NCBI RefSeq assembly: GCF_947539375.1
Contig: NZ_OX443569.1
Coordinates: 496,001-560,000, forward strand
Direction of reading: 5' to 3'
Length of the DNA stretch: 64,000 nt
From: Lactobacillus isalae
Lineage (GTDB): Bacteria > Bacillota > Bacilli > Lactobacillales > Lactobacillaceae
This document shows positions 1 through 8,048 of the stretch, in pieces (within the stretch, counting starts at the first letter, position 1; the number at the start of each line of letters is the position of its first letter). The notes beneath the pieces were generated by a model. That model made no database searches. It worked only from the letters and a program-made list of their open reading frames with translations, and was not told the DNA's origin. The position numbers were made by a program, and so were the translations under genes.

Positions 1-1
1 A

Positions 2-181
2 AATCCATTGTGCGAAAGATGTTTATTACATAAAAAGCATACTTTAGCAACAGATATACATCATAAGCATGATGTATTTAACCATTGGAACGAACGTTTA
101 CACTTAGAAAATTTGGAAAGCTTATGCAAGCCGTGCCATGAGAAAATTCACAAACTCGGGTATTATAACGGCTTGTTATAA
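2..181 (+). CDS. HNH endonuclease, phage packaging type (3' end only)
   Basis: An open frame runs in from the left edge and stops with TAA at 179-181, giving the last 59 residues. It has a first zinc pair (LCERC), a central ATDIHHK stretch with the catalytic histidines, and a second pair (LCKPCHEKIH), which together are the HNH/zinc signature. In HK97-like cos phages such a nuclease sits just before the small terminase and helps the terminase cut at cos. Position and motifs agree here. The start codon and N-terminus lie outside the window. Confidence 0.85.
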   Translation, partial: NPLCERCLLHKKHTLATDIHHKHDVFNHWNERLHLENLESLCKPCHEKIHKLGYYNGLL

Positions 182-372
182 AATTATAACGGTTACAAAA
201 AGTAAGAGTATCCCAAACATTTGATCCCCCTATGGTTGAGCCATTTCGCTAACCGTCCCGCAGTTTTCCTCACGTAAAATTCCTTAAATGAAAGTTTTTT
301 AGGTTGTAACGGCGTTACGAAAAGCCCGATTTTACGCAGTTTTTACTTTAGAAAGGTCGTGAAAATTCACAA
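182..372. other. Non-coding gap between HNH and terminase; probable cos/packaging region
   Basis: I see no ORF in these 191 bases. The gap lies where cos phages keep the cohesive-end site and terminase binding sites. It contains a perfect 13-bp palindrome at 306-318 (GTAACG-G-CGTTAC). The octamer TATAACGG occurs at 164-171 and 185-192, with TGTAACGG at 305-312. A GC-richer patch at 228-265 stands out from the AT-rich surroundings. The cos role is inferred from location and repeats; the cut positions cannot be read. Confidence 0.45.
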
Positions 373-840
373 ATGGCTGGAAGACCAAGAAAGCATTCCA
401 CACAAGATAAATCTCATAAAACTAAAGCTGAAAAAGAGCTAAGAAAAGAAGAAGAGCAGTTTGCTGGATCAGAAAACTTCAAGCATTTGGGAACTAAGCC
501 ACCTAAATCTTTAATGGATGTAACTGCAAGAAATGAATATAAGCGTGTTGTTCCTTTATTAATTAATTTAGATATCACAGCTTTAGATCAAACGTTGGTG
601 GTTAACTACTGTAATTCCTACTCCCTCTACTTACAAGCGATTAAAGCCGTTAAAAAGGAAGGACTGGTTGTTAATGGCAGAAAGAATCCTGCATACAACA
701 TTTATTTAGATATGCAAAAGGAACTTAGAGCAACAGCTGGTCAACTAGGAATGACTTTAGATAGTCGAATGAAACTTGTTAAGCCTGAAAATCATGAAGA
801 AGAAAAAGATCCATATGCACAGGTAGGTGATGTTCAGTGA
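373..840 (+). CDS. terS: Terminase small subunit (P27 family)
   Basis: 155 aa, the usual size for P27-type (Terminase_4) small subunits. It starts MAGRPRK with a very basic, lysine-rich N-terminus that could contact DNA, followed by a helical core, and ends in an acidic tail (EEEKDP). The family recognises the packaging site on concatemeric phage DNA and hands it to the large subunit. The candidate packaging region lies immediately upstream, and the stop codon overlaps the GTG start of the large terminase (GTGA), which suggests translational coupling. The assignment rests on overall pattern and position. Confidence 0.85.
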   Translation: MAGRPRKHSTQDKSHKTKAEKELRKEEEQFAGSENFKHLGTKPPKSLMDVTARNEYKRVVPLLINLDITALDQTLVVNYCNSYSLYLQAIKAVKKEGLVVNGRKNPAYNIYLDMQKELRATAGQLGMTLDSRMKLVKPENHEEEKDPYAQVGDVQ

Positions 841-2549
841 TTGATGAAACTACCAGATATGCGCAAGAAATTGTGGGTTTAAAGATACCTGCTAATAAAA
901 AAACGCGTCAGGCAGCTAAAAGACACCTAGATGACCTTGAGAAGTCAAAGAATGACGACTATCCGTACTACTTTGACGCTAAAAAGGCAGAGACTGTCAT
1001 TAACTTTATTAGCTCTTTACCTAACCCAGATGATGGTCAGCCTATGAAGTTGGTTAATTTCCAAGCGTTTATTGTTGGTTCATTGTTTGGCTGGAAGAAA
1101 AAGAAAGATGGTCTTAGAAGATTTACCTATGCTGTCATCTCAATGGCACGTAAACAAGGTAAATCAATTATTGTTGCTGGTATTGCATTGTATATGCTGG
1201 TTTACGAAAAGAACCCAGTAATGGCACGCCAGATTTATACTGCTGCAAATAAGCGAGATCAAGCAAAACTTACTTTTAACTATGTGGTTGATTTCTTAAA
1301 ACCACTTAGATACAAGTCGAAATTTTTTAGAAAACGTACTCGAATTAAACGAGACACTATCGAAGATACAGAAAGTAGTTCATTTATTACTCCACTCTCA
1401 AATGATGTTAAAGGAATGCAAGGTTTGAACACGATGCTAGGGATTCTTGATGAGCAGGCCGATTCTACTGATAGATCAGTTCTGGAAGCTATTCAGAAAT
1501 CTCAACGTCAACAGAAACAGCCACTGACTATTATTATTTCAACCGTTTCGGATCAGATTAATGGTTGGTTTCATGAAACAGAATATAAGTACGTTACCAA
1601 GTTACTCAATGGTGATGTGGAAGATGATACTTACTTTGCTGTTTGGTATGAGCAGGACAACGAAGAAGAGCTGGCTGATCCTAAGAATTGGATTAAATCG
1701 AACCCTATTCTTTATGACGAAAAAATCCGTGAACACTTACTTCCAAAACTAAAAGAAGACTGGAAACGTGCCCAGGACATGGAAACTACTACTTCTTCTA
1801 AGATTTATACCTTTAACATGTGGCAACAAGCCAGTGAGAATTCCTACATTAACGTAAAAGATTGGTCAACTATTCGAATTGATAAAACACCTGATTTATA
1901 TGGCAGGGATGTCTACTTAGGCCTTGACTTAGCCCGTGTAGGAGACCTATCAGCTGTGAGCTGGTGCATACCAATTGATGAAGATAGTAAGTTCTATGTT
2001 GGCTCTCACGCGTTTGTTGGTACTCGTGGAGGAATAGAGAACAAGATACAGCGAGATAAGATTGATTATCTTGCTTTACGAAAACGGGGAGAAGTTACCT
2101 TAAGTAACTTGCAGAGTGGCAATATTGATGACCAACAGATCATTGATTACATTTACAACTTCATTGGTCAATATAACTTAAACGTTAGATCAATGTGCTA
2201 TGACCGCTACTCTGCAAATCACATCATAGATACGTTTAATGAAGATGGTTATCTCATGGTTGATGTAGCTCAAGGATTAGCTACTTTGTCTGAACCGACT
2301 AAGCAATTTAGGAAATTTGTTCAGGATAAAACTATTGAACATGGAGATAATCGACTGCTTGAGATTGCGGTTAACAATGCAATTGTTAAAGAGAATAATG
2401 ACGCAGTTATTTTGGATAAAACAATGTATCGCAATAAGATTGACCCTTTAGCAGCATTAATCAATGCGTTTACTCAAGCGTATCTATATGACTTCTCTCT
2501 TGTTCATAAGAGAGACGATGATTTTTATGAAAACGAATTTCACTTTTAA
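837..2549 (+). CDS. terL: Terminase large subunit (ATPase and nuclease)
   Basis: 570 aa, typical for the Terminase_1 family. It starts at GTG 837, overlapping the terS stop by 4 nt. Walker A is ARKQGKS (residues about 104-110) and Walker B is LGILDE (about 201-206). The C-terminal RNase H-like nuclease begins at LGLDLARVGD (about 361-370), and its later acidic motif is probably YDR near 454. The ATPase pumps DNA into the prohead and the nuclease cuts the concatemer. The HNH-TerS-TerL-portal-protease-capsid order is the standard HK97-like head module. All key motifs are intact. Confidence 0.95.
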   Translation: MIDETTRYAQEIVGLKIPANKKTRQAAKRHLDDLEKSKNDDYPYYFDAKKAETVINFISSLPNPDDGQPMKLVNFQAFIVGSLFGWKKKKDGLRRFTYAVISMARKQGKSIIVAGIALYMLVYEKNPVMARQIYTAANKRDQAKLTFNYVVDFLKPLRYKSKFFRKRTRIKRDTIEDTESSSFITPLSNDVKGMQGLNTMLGILDEQADSTDRSVLEAIQKSQRQQKQPLTIIISTVSDQINGWFHETEYKYVTKLLNGDVEDDTYFAVWYEQDNEEELADPKNWIKSNPILYDEKIREHLLPKLKEDWKRAQDMETTTSSKIYTFNMWQQASENSYINVKDWSTIRIDKTPDLYGRDVYLGLDLARVGDLSAVSWCIPIDEDSKFYVGSHAFVGTRGGIENKIQRDKIDYLALRKRGEVTLSNLQSGNIDDQQIIDYIYNFIGQYNLNVRSMCYDRYSANHIIDTFNEDGYLMVDVAQGLATLSEPTKQFRKFVQDKTIEHGDNRLLEIAVNNAIVKENNDAVILDKTMYRNKIDPLAALINAFTQAYLYDFSLVHKRDDDFYENEFHF

Positions 2550-2721
2550 AACTATTAGTCTATGCATTTTAGCTAATATCCATACCTTATTTTGCCTAAT
2601 CGGAATACTACTTGTTTCAGTAGGACTGTTTCTGATTGGAGCACCTGTTGGCTTTATTGGTACTGGAGTTATTTTGGTAACTTTAGCTATCTATATTGAC
2701 CGCACATCAAATTACAAATAG
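2527..2721 (+). CDS. Small phage membrane protein, DUF1056-like
   Basis: 64 aa from ATG 2527. A longer reading from 2464 would bury its first 21 codons inside terL, so the later start is preferred. After a short basic N-terminus there are two hydrophobic segments (about residues 10-30 and 35-57) separated by a Gly/Pro turn, so it is probably a two-pass membrane protein. Small proteins of this look, placed between large terminase and portal in lactobacillus and lactococcus phages, belong to DUF1056 and are sometimes called head-tail joining proteins. No experimental role is known to me. It overlaps the terL 3' end by 23 nt. Confidence 0.6.
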   Translation: MKTNFTFKTISLCILANIHTLFCLIGILLVSVGLFLIGAPVGFIGTGVILVTLAIYIDRTSNYK

Positions 2722-2732
2722 GAGGTGACATA

Positions 2733-4118
2733 ATGACCTTTTTTCGTCCGTTAACAGCGTTTAACGATTCAGGATCTTTTATTGATTTCAATGATAGTAA
2801 TCCGCGATATGTTCCAATTGACAAGTTACGGAATTCAGACGTATTTACAGCCGTCAACGTCATTTCTAACGATATCGCAACTAATCCCATTAAGCTTGAA
2901 AGTGATAATGTCAACCACATTGCAGATGATAATTTTAGTGACTTAAACTACTTGCTTAATGTAAAACCTAATGATTATGTTTCTGCACGAGATTTTAAGT
3001 ATGCATTATGTGCGAACTTGCTACTTACAGGAAATGCCTATGCTAGAATTCTTAGATCAAAGCGTAGAAATAAACCGATGGCTTTAATTCTACTTAGACC
3101 AAGTTGGGTTGATGTAGAAGTGGAAGACCTAACAGGGCAGATTAGATACTACATTCAAGACAATACTCATGATCCGTATTACTTAGATCCTGAGGACATT
3201 ATTCATATAAAAATGCTTACCACTAATGGAATGATAGGAGCTAGTCCTCTTTATTCATTAGTTGATGAGTTATCAATGCAAAGACAAGGAAATAAGTTAC
3301 TTAACGACTTCTTTGGTTCAGGAATTAATGGTTCAGCAATCCTTAAATTGCCAGGAGACCCTACACCTGATTCTAGAGACAATGTGCGAAAAAAATGGCT
3401 TGAAGCAAACACTGGTAACAAAACACACCGAGTAATGGTGCTTAGTTCACGGGAAGAATACACTCCCGTAGAAATCGATACTTCCATTTTAAAAATCGTC
3501 AATTCCAATGATTACACTACCAAGCAGATTGCAAAAGCGTTTGGTATACCAGTTTCTCGTTTAGGACTAGAAAACGCACATACATCACTTCCACAATCAA
3601 ACCTAGATTACATTCAAAACTCATTAGATCACTACTTCAATCGTTTTACTTCTGAATTTAATATCAAACTTCTGTCATTTCAACAAGCTAAGAAGTATCA
3701 CTTTGAGTTTGATGTATCTCGTTTAATGGAGCTTGATACCGAAACAAATATGAAGCAAACACTTGATTGGTATAAGAGTGGATTGCTTGATGACAATGAA
3801 GCTCGTAGAAGACTTGGATATGCACCTTATAAAGATGTCATGTCTGGTACTCGTGTAATTATGAGTAACTTTGTTCCTATTGAAAACATCAGAGAGAATT
3901 TTCCTAATAACGTTATTAAAGGTAATCAATATGACGATAATGGCAAGCCTACTGATGAAGAACATTTTGAACAAACAGGTCAAGGCAATGTCGTAAAGGT
4001 TAAGACGGGAAAAGGCAATGACACTAATGGAGATCAGAAACTTAATTCAGATGCCGAAAGTGGATCAGGAGACAAGAAAGATTCAAGGAACGGCAGTGGT
4101 ATTCAACCAAAGAAGTGA
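2733..4118 (+). CDS. Portal protein (HK97 family)
   Basis: 461 aa. An AGGAGG ribosome binding site lies just upstream (2721-2726). The body has the phage portal family layout: an N-terminal arm, a mixed alpha/beta region (ALILLRPSWVDVEVE, DIIHIKML), the stem/clip region and a C-terminal helical crown. It forms the dodecameric ring through which DNA enters and to which the neck attaches. The last 50-60 residues are hydrophilic, rich in Gly, Asp, Lys and Ser. They are encoded in a segment that overlaps the following protease gene by about 90-100 nt in another frame, a longer overlap than elsewhere in this cluster. Confidence 0.92.
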   Translation: MTFFRPLTAFNDSGSFIDFNDSNPRYVPIDKLRNSDVFTAVNVISNDIATNPIKLESDNVNHIADDNFSDLNYLLNVKPNDYVSARDFKYALCANLLLTGNAYARILRSKRRNKPMALILLRPSWVDVEVEDLTGQIRYYIQDNTHDPYYLDPEDIIHIKMLTTNGMIGASPLYSLVDELSMQRQGNKLLNDFFGSGINGSAILKLPGDPTPDSRDNVRKKWLEANTGNKTHRVMVLSSREEYTPVEIDTSILKIVNSNDYTTKQIAKAFGIPVSRLGLENAHTSLPQSNLDYIQNSLDHYFNRFTSEFNIKLLSFQQAKKYHFEFDVSRLMELDTETNMKQTLDWYKSGLLDDNEARRRLGYAPYKDVMSGTRVIMSNFVPIENIRENFPNNVIKGNQYDDNGKPTDEEHFEQTGQGNVVKVKTGKGNDTNGDQKLNSDAESGSGDKKDSRNGSGIQPKK

Positions 4119-4596
4119 GGACTTAGGTGGTTTTATTGAAGAAATTGAACCTAGTGCTTTCGATAGTGTGGATACATCAGATGTGGTTCTACTTTACAAC
4201 CACAATACGGGAGATGTGCTAGCTAGAACTAGTGCTAATACTTTATTACTCAATATAGATGGTTCTGGAGTCCATTTTGAAGCTGAAATTCCTAAAACTA
4301 CTTTAGGTAATGACACAATGACTAACTTAGAAAATCGTAATGTTCAAGGGATGAGTTTTGGTTTCACAATTGCTGACGATGATTGGCAAGAACAGCCAGA
4401 TGGTTCACTACTGCATATTGTGAGAAAGATTGGAAAACTCTATGAGTTATCATTAACTCCTTTTCCTGCCTATAAAGAAACTGATGTGGCTGTTTCTCAA
4501 CGCTCAATGAAAAACTTTTTAGATAAAAGAAATGAATTAGAAGCCGATAAAGAATGGCTTAAATTACAAAAAGACTTAAATATCAAGGAGATTTAA
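4027..4596 (+). CDS. Prohead maturation protease (HK97 family, peptidase U35)
   Basis: 189 aa from ATG 4027; ATG 4018 three codons earlier is equally possible, with GGGAAAAGG (4009-4015) as ribosome binding site for either. The fold signature is clear: IQGTAVVFNQRSEDLGGFIEEIEPSAF near the N-terminus, catalytic His in LYNHNTGDVLA (about residue 59), catalytic Ser in GMSFGF (about 109), then YELSLTPFPAYKETDV. It cleaves the scaffold (delta) part from the capsid protein during prohead maturation. Its gene overlaps the portal 3' end, and its stop directly abuts the capsid start codon. Confidence 0.92.
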   Translation: MEIRNLIQMPKVDQETRKIQGTAVVFNQRSEDLGGFIEEIEPSAFDSVDTSDVVLLYNHNTGDVLARTSANTLLLNIDGSGVHFEAEIPKTTLGNDTMTNLENRNVQGMSFGFTIADDDWQEQPDGSLLHIVRKIGKLYELSLTPFPAYKETDVAVSQRSMKNFLDKRNELEADKEWLKLQKDLNIKEI

Positions 4597-5742
4597 ATGC
4601 TAAAAGAAAAGATTAAGGAAGCTACAGCTAAATACAATGATTTAGTTCAAAAGCGTAGCGCCTTATTGAAGGATGCAGATACTGCTTCTGAAGTAAAGGA
4701 TATTAAAGAAATTCGTTCTAAGATTACTGGTCTTAATACTGAATTAGATCAAGCTAAAGCTGACCTAGACGATTTAAAAGAACTAGAAAAAGAAGAACAA
4801 CGCTCAATTGCTCCTGAGGTTAATGAAGGGCCTCATCACCGTGGCGGTGGTTCAAGTAAAGATAAGTTGGAAATTCAAAAACGAGCTATTAATGCTTATA
4901 TTCACACTCGTGATGCTTCTAATGCTACTGAAGTTGGATTGAAATCAGAAGATGCTGAAGTAACCATTCCAAAGGATATTCAGTACATTCCTACTGAAGA
5001 AGTTAAAACTGTTACTGATTTATCTAAATTAGTAACTCAATTTACTCCTACTACTGCTTCAGGAACTTATCCAATTGTAAAACGTGCTACTGCTAAATTG
5101 CATACAGTAGCTGAATTAGAAAAGAACCCAGAATTGGCAAAGCCTGAATTTATTAAACGCGAATGGAAAGTAGATACTTACCGTGGCGCTATTCCGCTGT
5201 CACAAGAATCTATTGAAGATTCGGCTGCCGATTTAATTGGTATTGTTTCAAATAACGCAATGGAACAAAAAATTAATACTACTAATGCTGCTATTTCAAC
5301 TATTTTACAAAGTTTTACTGCTAAATCTGTTTCAGGTAGTGATGTAGATGCGATTAAACACATTTTGAATGTAGATTTAGATCCAGCATATCAACGTACT
5401 ATTATTGCATCACAAAGCTTCTATCAATACTTAGATACTTTAAAGGATAAAAACGGTCGCTATTTACTTAATGATCCAATTACTACTGATTCTCCAGCAA
5501 TGTTGTTAGGTGTATCTGTAATTGTAGTTGAAGATAATTTATTAGGTAAGGATGGCGAAGCACATGCCTTTATTGGAGATATTAAACGTGCAGTGCTTTA
5601 TGCTAACCGTTCTGATATTCAAATTAGATGGGTGGATAACGATATTTACGGTACTTATTTACGTGCATCAGTAAGATTCGGAGTAGTTAAAGCTGACGAA
5701 AATGCAGGTTACTTTGTAACCGCTGGTACAGCGGGAAATTAA
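4597..5742 (+). CDS. Major capsid protein (HK97 gp5 family)
   Basis: 381 aa for the in-frame product. Residues 1-70 form a charged coiled coil of scaffold-domain type, then a Gly/His/Ser linker near residues 85-95 where the protease would cut. The mature HK97-fold region starts around 100. The IPKDIQYIP and TYPIVKRATAKLHTVAE stretches and the C-terminal GTYLRASVRFGVV are characteristic. The start follows AAGGAG (4583-4588). The stop TAA (5740-5742) directly follows a canonical -1 slippery heptamer and precedes a GC-rich hairpin, so part of the product may be extended (see next entries). Confidence 0.93.
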   Translation: MLKEKIKEATAKYNDLVQKRSALLKDADTASEVKDIKEIRSKITGLNTELDQAKADLDDLKELEKEEQRSIAPEVNEGPHHRGGGSSKDKLEIQKRAINAYIHTRDASNATEVGLKSEDAEVTIPKDIQYIPTEEVKTVTDLSKLVTQFTPTTASGTYPIVKRATAKLHTVAELEKNPELAKPEFIKREWKVDTYRGAIPLSQESIEDSAADLIGIVSNNAMEQKINTTNAAISTILQSFTAKSVSGSDVDAIKHILNVDLDPAYQRTIIASQSFYQYLDTLKDKNGRYLLNDPITTDSPAMLLGVSVIVVEDNLLGKDGEAHAFIGDIKRAVLYANRSDIQIRWVDNDIYGTYLRASVRFGVVKADENAGYFVTAGTAGN

Positions 5743-5767
5743 ATCCCCCACCAGAAAATGGTGGGGA
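5733..5767 (+). promoter_or_regulatory. Candidate programmed -1 frameshift site at the capsid stop codon
   Basis: The heptamer GGGAAAT at 5733-5739 is read G GGA AAT in the capsid frame, fitting X XXY YYZ, and is followed by the capsid TAA. After a 6-nt spacer an 8-bp stem begins: 5746-5753 (CCCCACCA) pairs with 5759-5766 (TGGTGGGG) around a GAAAA loop. Heptamer, spacer and stem all fall in the usual range for -1 frameshift signals. After slippage, reading continues at 5739 in an open frame to TAA at 5877-5879. The elements are seen; their function is inferred. Confidence 0.6.
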
Positions 5768-5879
5768 CACAAAGCCCATTAATGCTAATACAGTAGCTGA
5801 AATTAAGGCTTACTTGGATAAGCATTCAATTGAGTATCCAGCGTCTGCACCTAAGGACGACTTATTAAAGCTGGTGTAA
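5739..5879 (+). CDS. HeH/LEM-like C-terminal extension of the capsid protein, reached by -1 frameshift
   Basis: 46 codons open in the -1 frame relative to the capsid gene. After a proline-rich linker (LNPPPENGGDTKP) comes a compact helix-extended loop-helix sequence (NTVAEIKAYLDKHSIEYP, then KDDLLKLV), the look of HeH/LEM or Rho-N type mini-domains. No ATG or GTG with a ribosome binding site occurs in this frame, which argues against an independent gene. A frameshifted capsid would be 427 aa instead of 381. Such minor extended capsid subunits could be decorated or bind DNA or host surfaces. Alternatively this is an ATT-started or degenerate ORF. Confidence 0.55.
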   Translation, partial: LNPPPENGGDTKPINANTVAEIKAYLDKHSIEYPASAPKDDLLKLV

Positions 5880-5882
5880 TAA

Positions 5883-6254
5883 ATGGCTGATACTACATTT
5901 GATAAACAACAATTTAAAGATTATTTACGTATCAATTTTGATGAAGATAATGCAGTTATTGAGAATCTGTGGAGGGGTGCAGAGGAAGTAATTTGTACTC
6001 AAGTTTCTAAAACTGCTACTCCAGAAAAGTTATCTAAATATCAAATGTTTACTATTGCAGTTCGATTATTAGCGACACATTGGTATGAGAGTAAAACAAC
6101 TGTTCCACAGACTGCTACGGTTAAAGCAAATACTGCTGAAATTCCATACGGAGTTACTAGATTAATCGACATTATTTACACGAGGTACGTAAATGATCCT
6201 GAATTTAATGAAGACGAAAATTCAGGTAATGAAAAACAAGACGGTCAAGAATAA
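5883..6254 (+). CDS. Head-tail connector protein (gp6-like)
   Basis: 123 aa, an all-helical small protein with the features of the Phage_connect_1/gp6-like family: FKDYLRINFDEDNAVIENL at the N-terminus, a central helix with VRLLATHWYE, and GVTRLIDIIY near the end. The family forms a ring under the portal and starts the neck. It lies directly after the capsid gene, as in HK97-like phages. The acidic tail (EFNEDENSGNEKQ) is encoded where it overlaps the next gene by 62 nt. Confidence 0.85.
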   Translation: MADTTFDKQQFKDYLRINFDEDNAVIENLWRGAEEVICTQVSKTATPEKLSKYQMFTIAVRLLATHWYESKTTVPQTATVKANTAEIPYGVTRLIDIIYTRYVNDPEFNEDENSGNEKQDGQE

Positions 6255-6525
6255 GGAAGACGGGACATATGAAGATAAGCTAGTTCCAATTAAAGAACTA
6301 TGGTGTGATGTCACAAGGTCTACCTTGAAAGAGTATCGCGAAAATAGTGGCTTAGAAGAAGGCAAGGATAACACTATCTTCTTAGTTAACTACATGGATA
6401 GTCGAGAGATTACTAGTGATATGTTCATTCATTTTAACGGCAATGACTACAATATTAAAAATATTCAACGCGATTATGAACGCTTTGATAGCACGAGAAT
6501 AACAGGAAGGTTGGTGGAGAAGTAA
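6193..6525 (+). CDS. Head closure / head-tail joining protein (SPP1 gp16-like)
   Basis: 110 aa. The 6193 start is favoured despite the long overlap with the upstream gene, because GAGG at 6182-6185 sits 7 nt before it; ATG 6208 and 6229 lack a good site. The core is a small beta barrel of the Phage_H_T_join family: KELWCDVTRSTLKEY, then TIFLVNYMDSREI, HFNGNDYNIKNIQRDY and ITGRLV. In the family it plugs the connector channel after DNA packaging. The stop overlaps the next start by 1 nt (TAATG). Confidence 0.8.
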   Translation: MILNLMKTKIQVMKNKTVKNKEDGTYEDKLVPIKELWCDVTRSTLKEYRENSGLEEGKDNTIFLVNYMDSREITSDMFIHFNGNDYNIKNIQRDYERFDSTRITGRLVEK

Positions 6526-6920
6526 TGGTTCAAGGGCTAGAGGATGTCATGAGTAACATTCGTGCCCTTAGAGATAAGGGACAAAGAGCACAGAAAGATG
6601 CTCTTAATAAAATGGGTGATACTTTTGAAAATACCTTACGTGAAAATATACCAGTTGGTATGCAACACGGTTATGAAATTCACTTAGCAGAAGACGTTAA
6701 AAAAGGCACTCCACGAATGAGACAAGGTATTTTGTCTCTTAAGGTCGGACTGGCTGGTTCCGCATCTACTGGTGAATTGCCAGCTTGGTATGCACACTTT
6801 GCTGATACTGGATCAATGAAGAAAGCACCAACATTCTTTTCTGAAAAGTCTCGTGACCAATCAATACCTGAATTAAAACAAGACGTAATCGATCAGTTTA
6901 AGAAAGAGTTAGGATCATGA
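6525..6920 (+). CDS. Tail completion / neck protein (HK97 gp10-like)
   Basis: 131 aa. An N-terminal helix (LEDVMSNIRALRDKGQRAQKDALNKMGDTF) is followed by a beta region with LKVGLAG and a conserved-looking YAHFADTGSMKKAPTFF, a pattern of HK97 gp10 family proteins (around FVEFGT in many members). They join the head neck to the tail terminator. Coupled by a 1-nt overlap upstream and an ATGA overlap downstream. Confidence 0.82.
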   Translation: MVQGLEDVMSNIRALRDKGQRAQKDALNKMGDTFENTLRENIPVGMQHGYEIHLAEDVKKGTPRMRQGILSLKVGLAGSASTGELPAWYAHFADTGSMKKAPTFFSEKSRDQSIPELKQDVIDQFKKELGS

Positions 6921-7342
6921 TTTTTGCAGATCAAAAAGTTTATTCTGCTTTAGCTAATAACGAAAAGCTAACTAAGGCTATGGCTGATATGCAAACCAAT
7001 TCTACAGATGAAGATATGATTTTTAATTTCGATATTCCAGAAGAATATCAAGGAAATAAGTATGCTCCTATTATTCGTGTGAATTACATAGGTAATAAAT
7101 ATCGCAGTTCTGATGACGATGGAGCATACACCAAGCCTAGAGTGTGCGTATCTTTATGGACTAAAACATTTAGTCAAGGGACAAAATTACTTCCTATTAT
7201 ATTAGACGCTTTAAAAGGTATTGGTTTTTATCGGTATGCAGATAGCCACACGAAAGATCCTGACACTGCTGACCAACCTAATAAACAACTTTATATGTTC
7301 CAGCTATACGTTAATGGAATAATTTTTGAAGAAGAGGAATAA
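6917..7342 (+). CDS. Tail terminator-like protein (DUF806)
   Basis: 141 aa, starting at an ATGA overlap with the previous gene. The sequence matches the look of DUF806 proteins of lactobacillus and lactococcus phages: an N-terminal helix, then alternating beta strands with APIIRVNYIG and RVCVSLWTK, and an acidic end. By position (after gp10-like, before the tail tube) it should be the protein capping the tail tube and joining tail to head. Function is inferred from synteny. Confidence 0.75.
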   Translation: MIFADQKVYSALANNEKLTKAMADMQTNSTDEDMIFNFDIPEEYQGNKYAPIIRVNYIGNKYRSSDDDGAYTKPRVCVSLWTKTFSQGTKLLPIILDALKGIGFYRYADSHTKDPDTADQPNKQLYMFQLYVNGIIFEEEE

Positions 7343-7346
7343 ATAA

Positions 7347-7985
7347 ATGGCAGACAAGAAATTCGTGAAAATTGGTGCTAAGAACTTACGCTTTGCCCAA
7401 TTAGACGATGAAGGATTTATTAAGGGCGATATCCTTCAATTACCAGGTACTACTGAAATTGATGTATCTGTTACTTCAGACAATGCAACTATTAATGCCG
7501 ATGATGGTCCTTACATGACTTTATCATCTGGTATTTCTAAGACTACCGCTAAGGTAAGTAATTACTTCTTAACTCCTGAAGCTAAAACAATGCTTTTAGG
7601 AACTAAATATGCAAAGGGAATGGAATTCTACGGGGACGATTCATTACCAAACCACGTTGCTATGATGTTTGAAACACAATTGCAATCTAATGAAGCACAC
7701 CCTCTCTATGTAGGTTTGTTAAATGGTACTTTTAAGTTCCCAGATAACAAGAACAAGACTAAGGGTTCTGGTGCTCCTGATCCTTCTCCTGAAGAACTCG
7801 AAGGAGAATTTGTAATGCAGGAACGTGGCAATAATAAAATTGCTGAAATTAATGGTTTCACTTCTGATCCAGATTTCGATATGGCAACGTATGAATCTGT
7901 GGTATTCCCTAAAGATCAAGCAAGTTTAGATGCAGCATTGAAGAAAGTTTTTGATGCAACTACACCTAGTGGACCTACTGCATAA
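7347..7985 (+). CDS. Major tail (tube) protein
   Basis: 212 aa. Beta-rich sequence with the typical opening of siphophage tail tube proteins (KFVKIGAKNLRFAQLDDEG), an ISKTTAKVSNYFLTPEAKTML core, and a late ALYVGLL/FKFPDN-type strand pair, in the phi13/TP901-1 major tail family. Hexamers stack into the tail tube around the tape measure. A charged, proline-rich insertion lies around residues 130-155 (KNKTKGSGAPDPSPEELEG). It has its own gap downstream, containing a hairpin, before the chaperone gene. Confidence 0.87.
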   Translation: MADKKFVKIGAKNLRFAQLDDEGFIKGDILQLPGTTEIDVSVTSDNATINADDGPYMTLSSGISKTTAKVSNYFLTPEAKTMLLGTKYAKGMEFYGDDSLPNHVAMMFETQLQSNEAHPLYVGLLNGTFKFPDNKNKTKGSGAPDPSPEELEGEFVMQERGNNKIAEINGFTSDPDFDMATYESVVFPKDQASLDAALKKVFDATTPSGPTA

Positions 7986-8008
7986 AGTTAAAACTATAAT
8001 CAGTCGCG

Positions 8009-8048
8009 CTAGAAATAAACAATAGTCACAGACCGCGGCTATTTCTAG
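8009..8048 (+). other. Inverted repeat before the tail chaperone gene
   Basis: CTAGAAATA (8009-8017) and TATTTCTAG (8040-8048) are perfect 9-bp arms around a 22-nt loop. The 3' arm runs into AGGAGA (8047-8052), the ribosome binding site of the gene starting at 8058. No T-run follows, so it is not a simple terminator; control of translation or mRNA processing is possible. Confidence 0.5.

Noticed and set aside
1356-1385. Match between CRISPR spacer 7 (reverse complement) and the large terminase gene
   Set aside because: Only about 16 of 20 central bases agree and the flanks differ, which is not enough for a protospacer.
5743-5766. Capsid hairpin as a transcription terminator
   Set aside because: The stem is GC-rich, but no T-run follows, and essential neck and tail genes lie immediately downstream.
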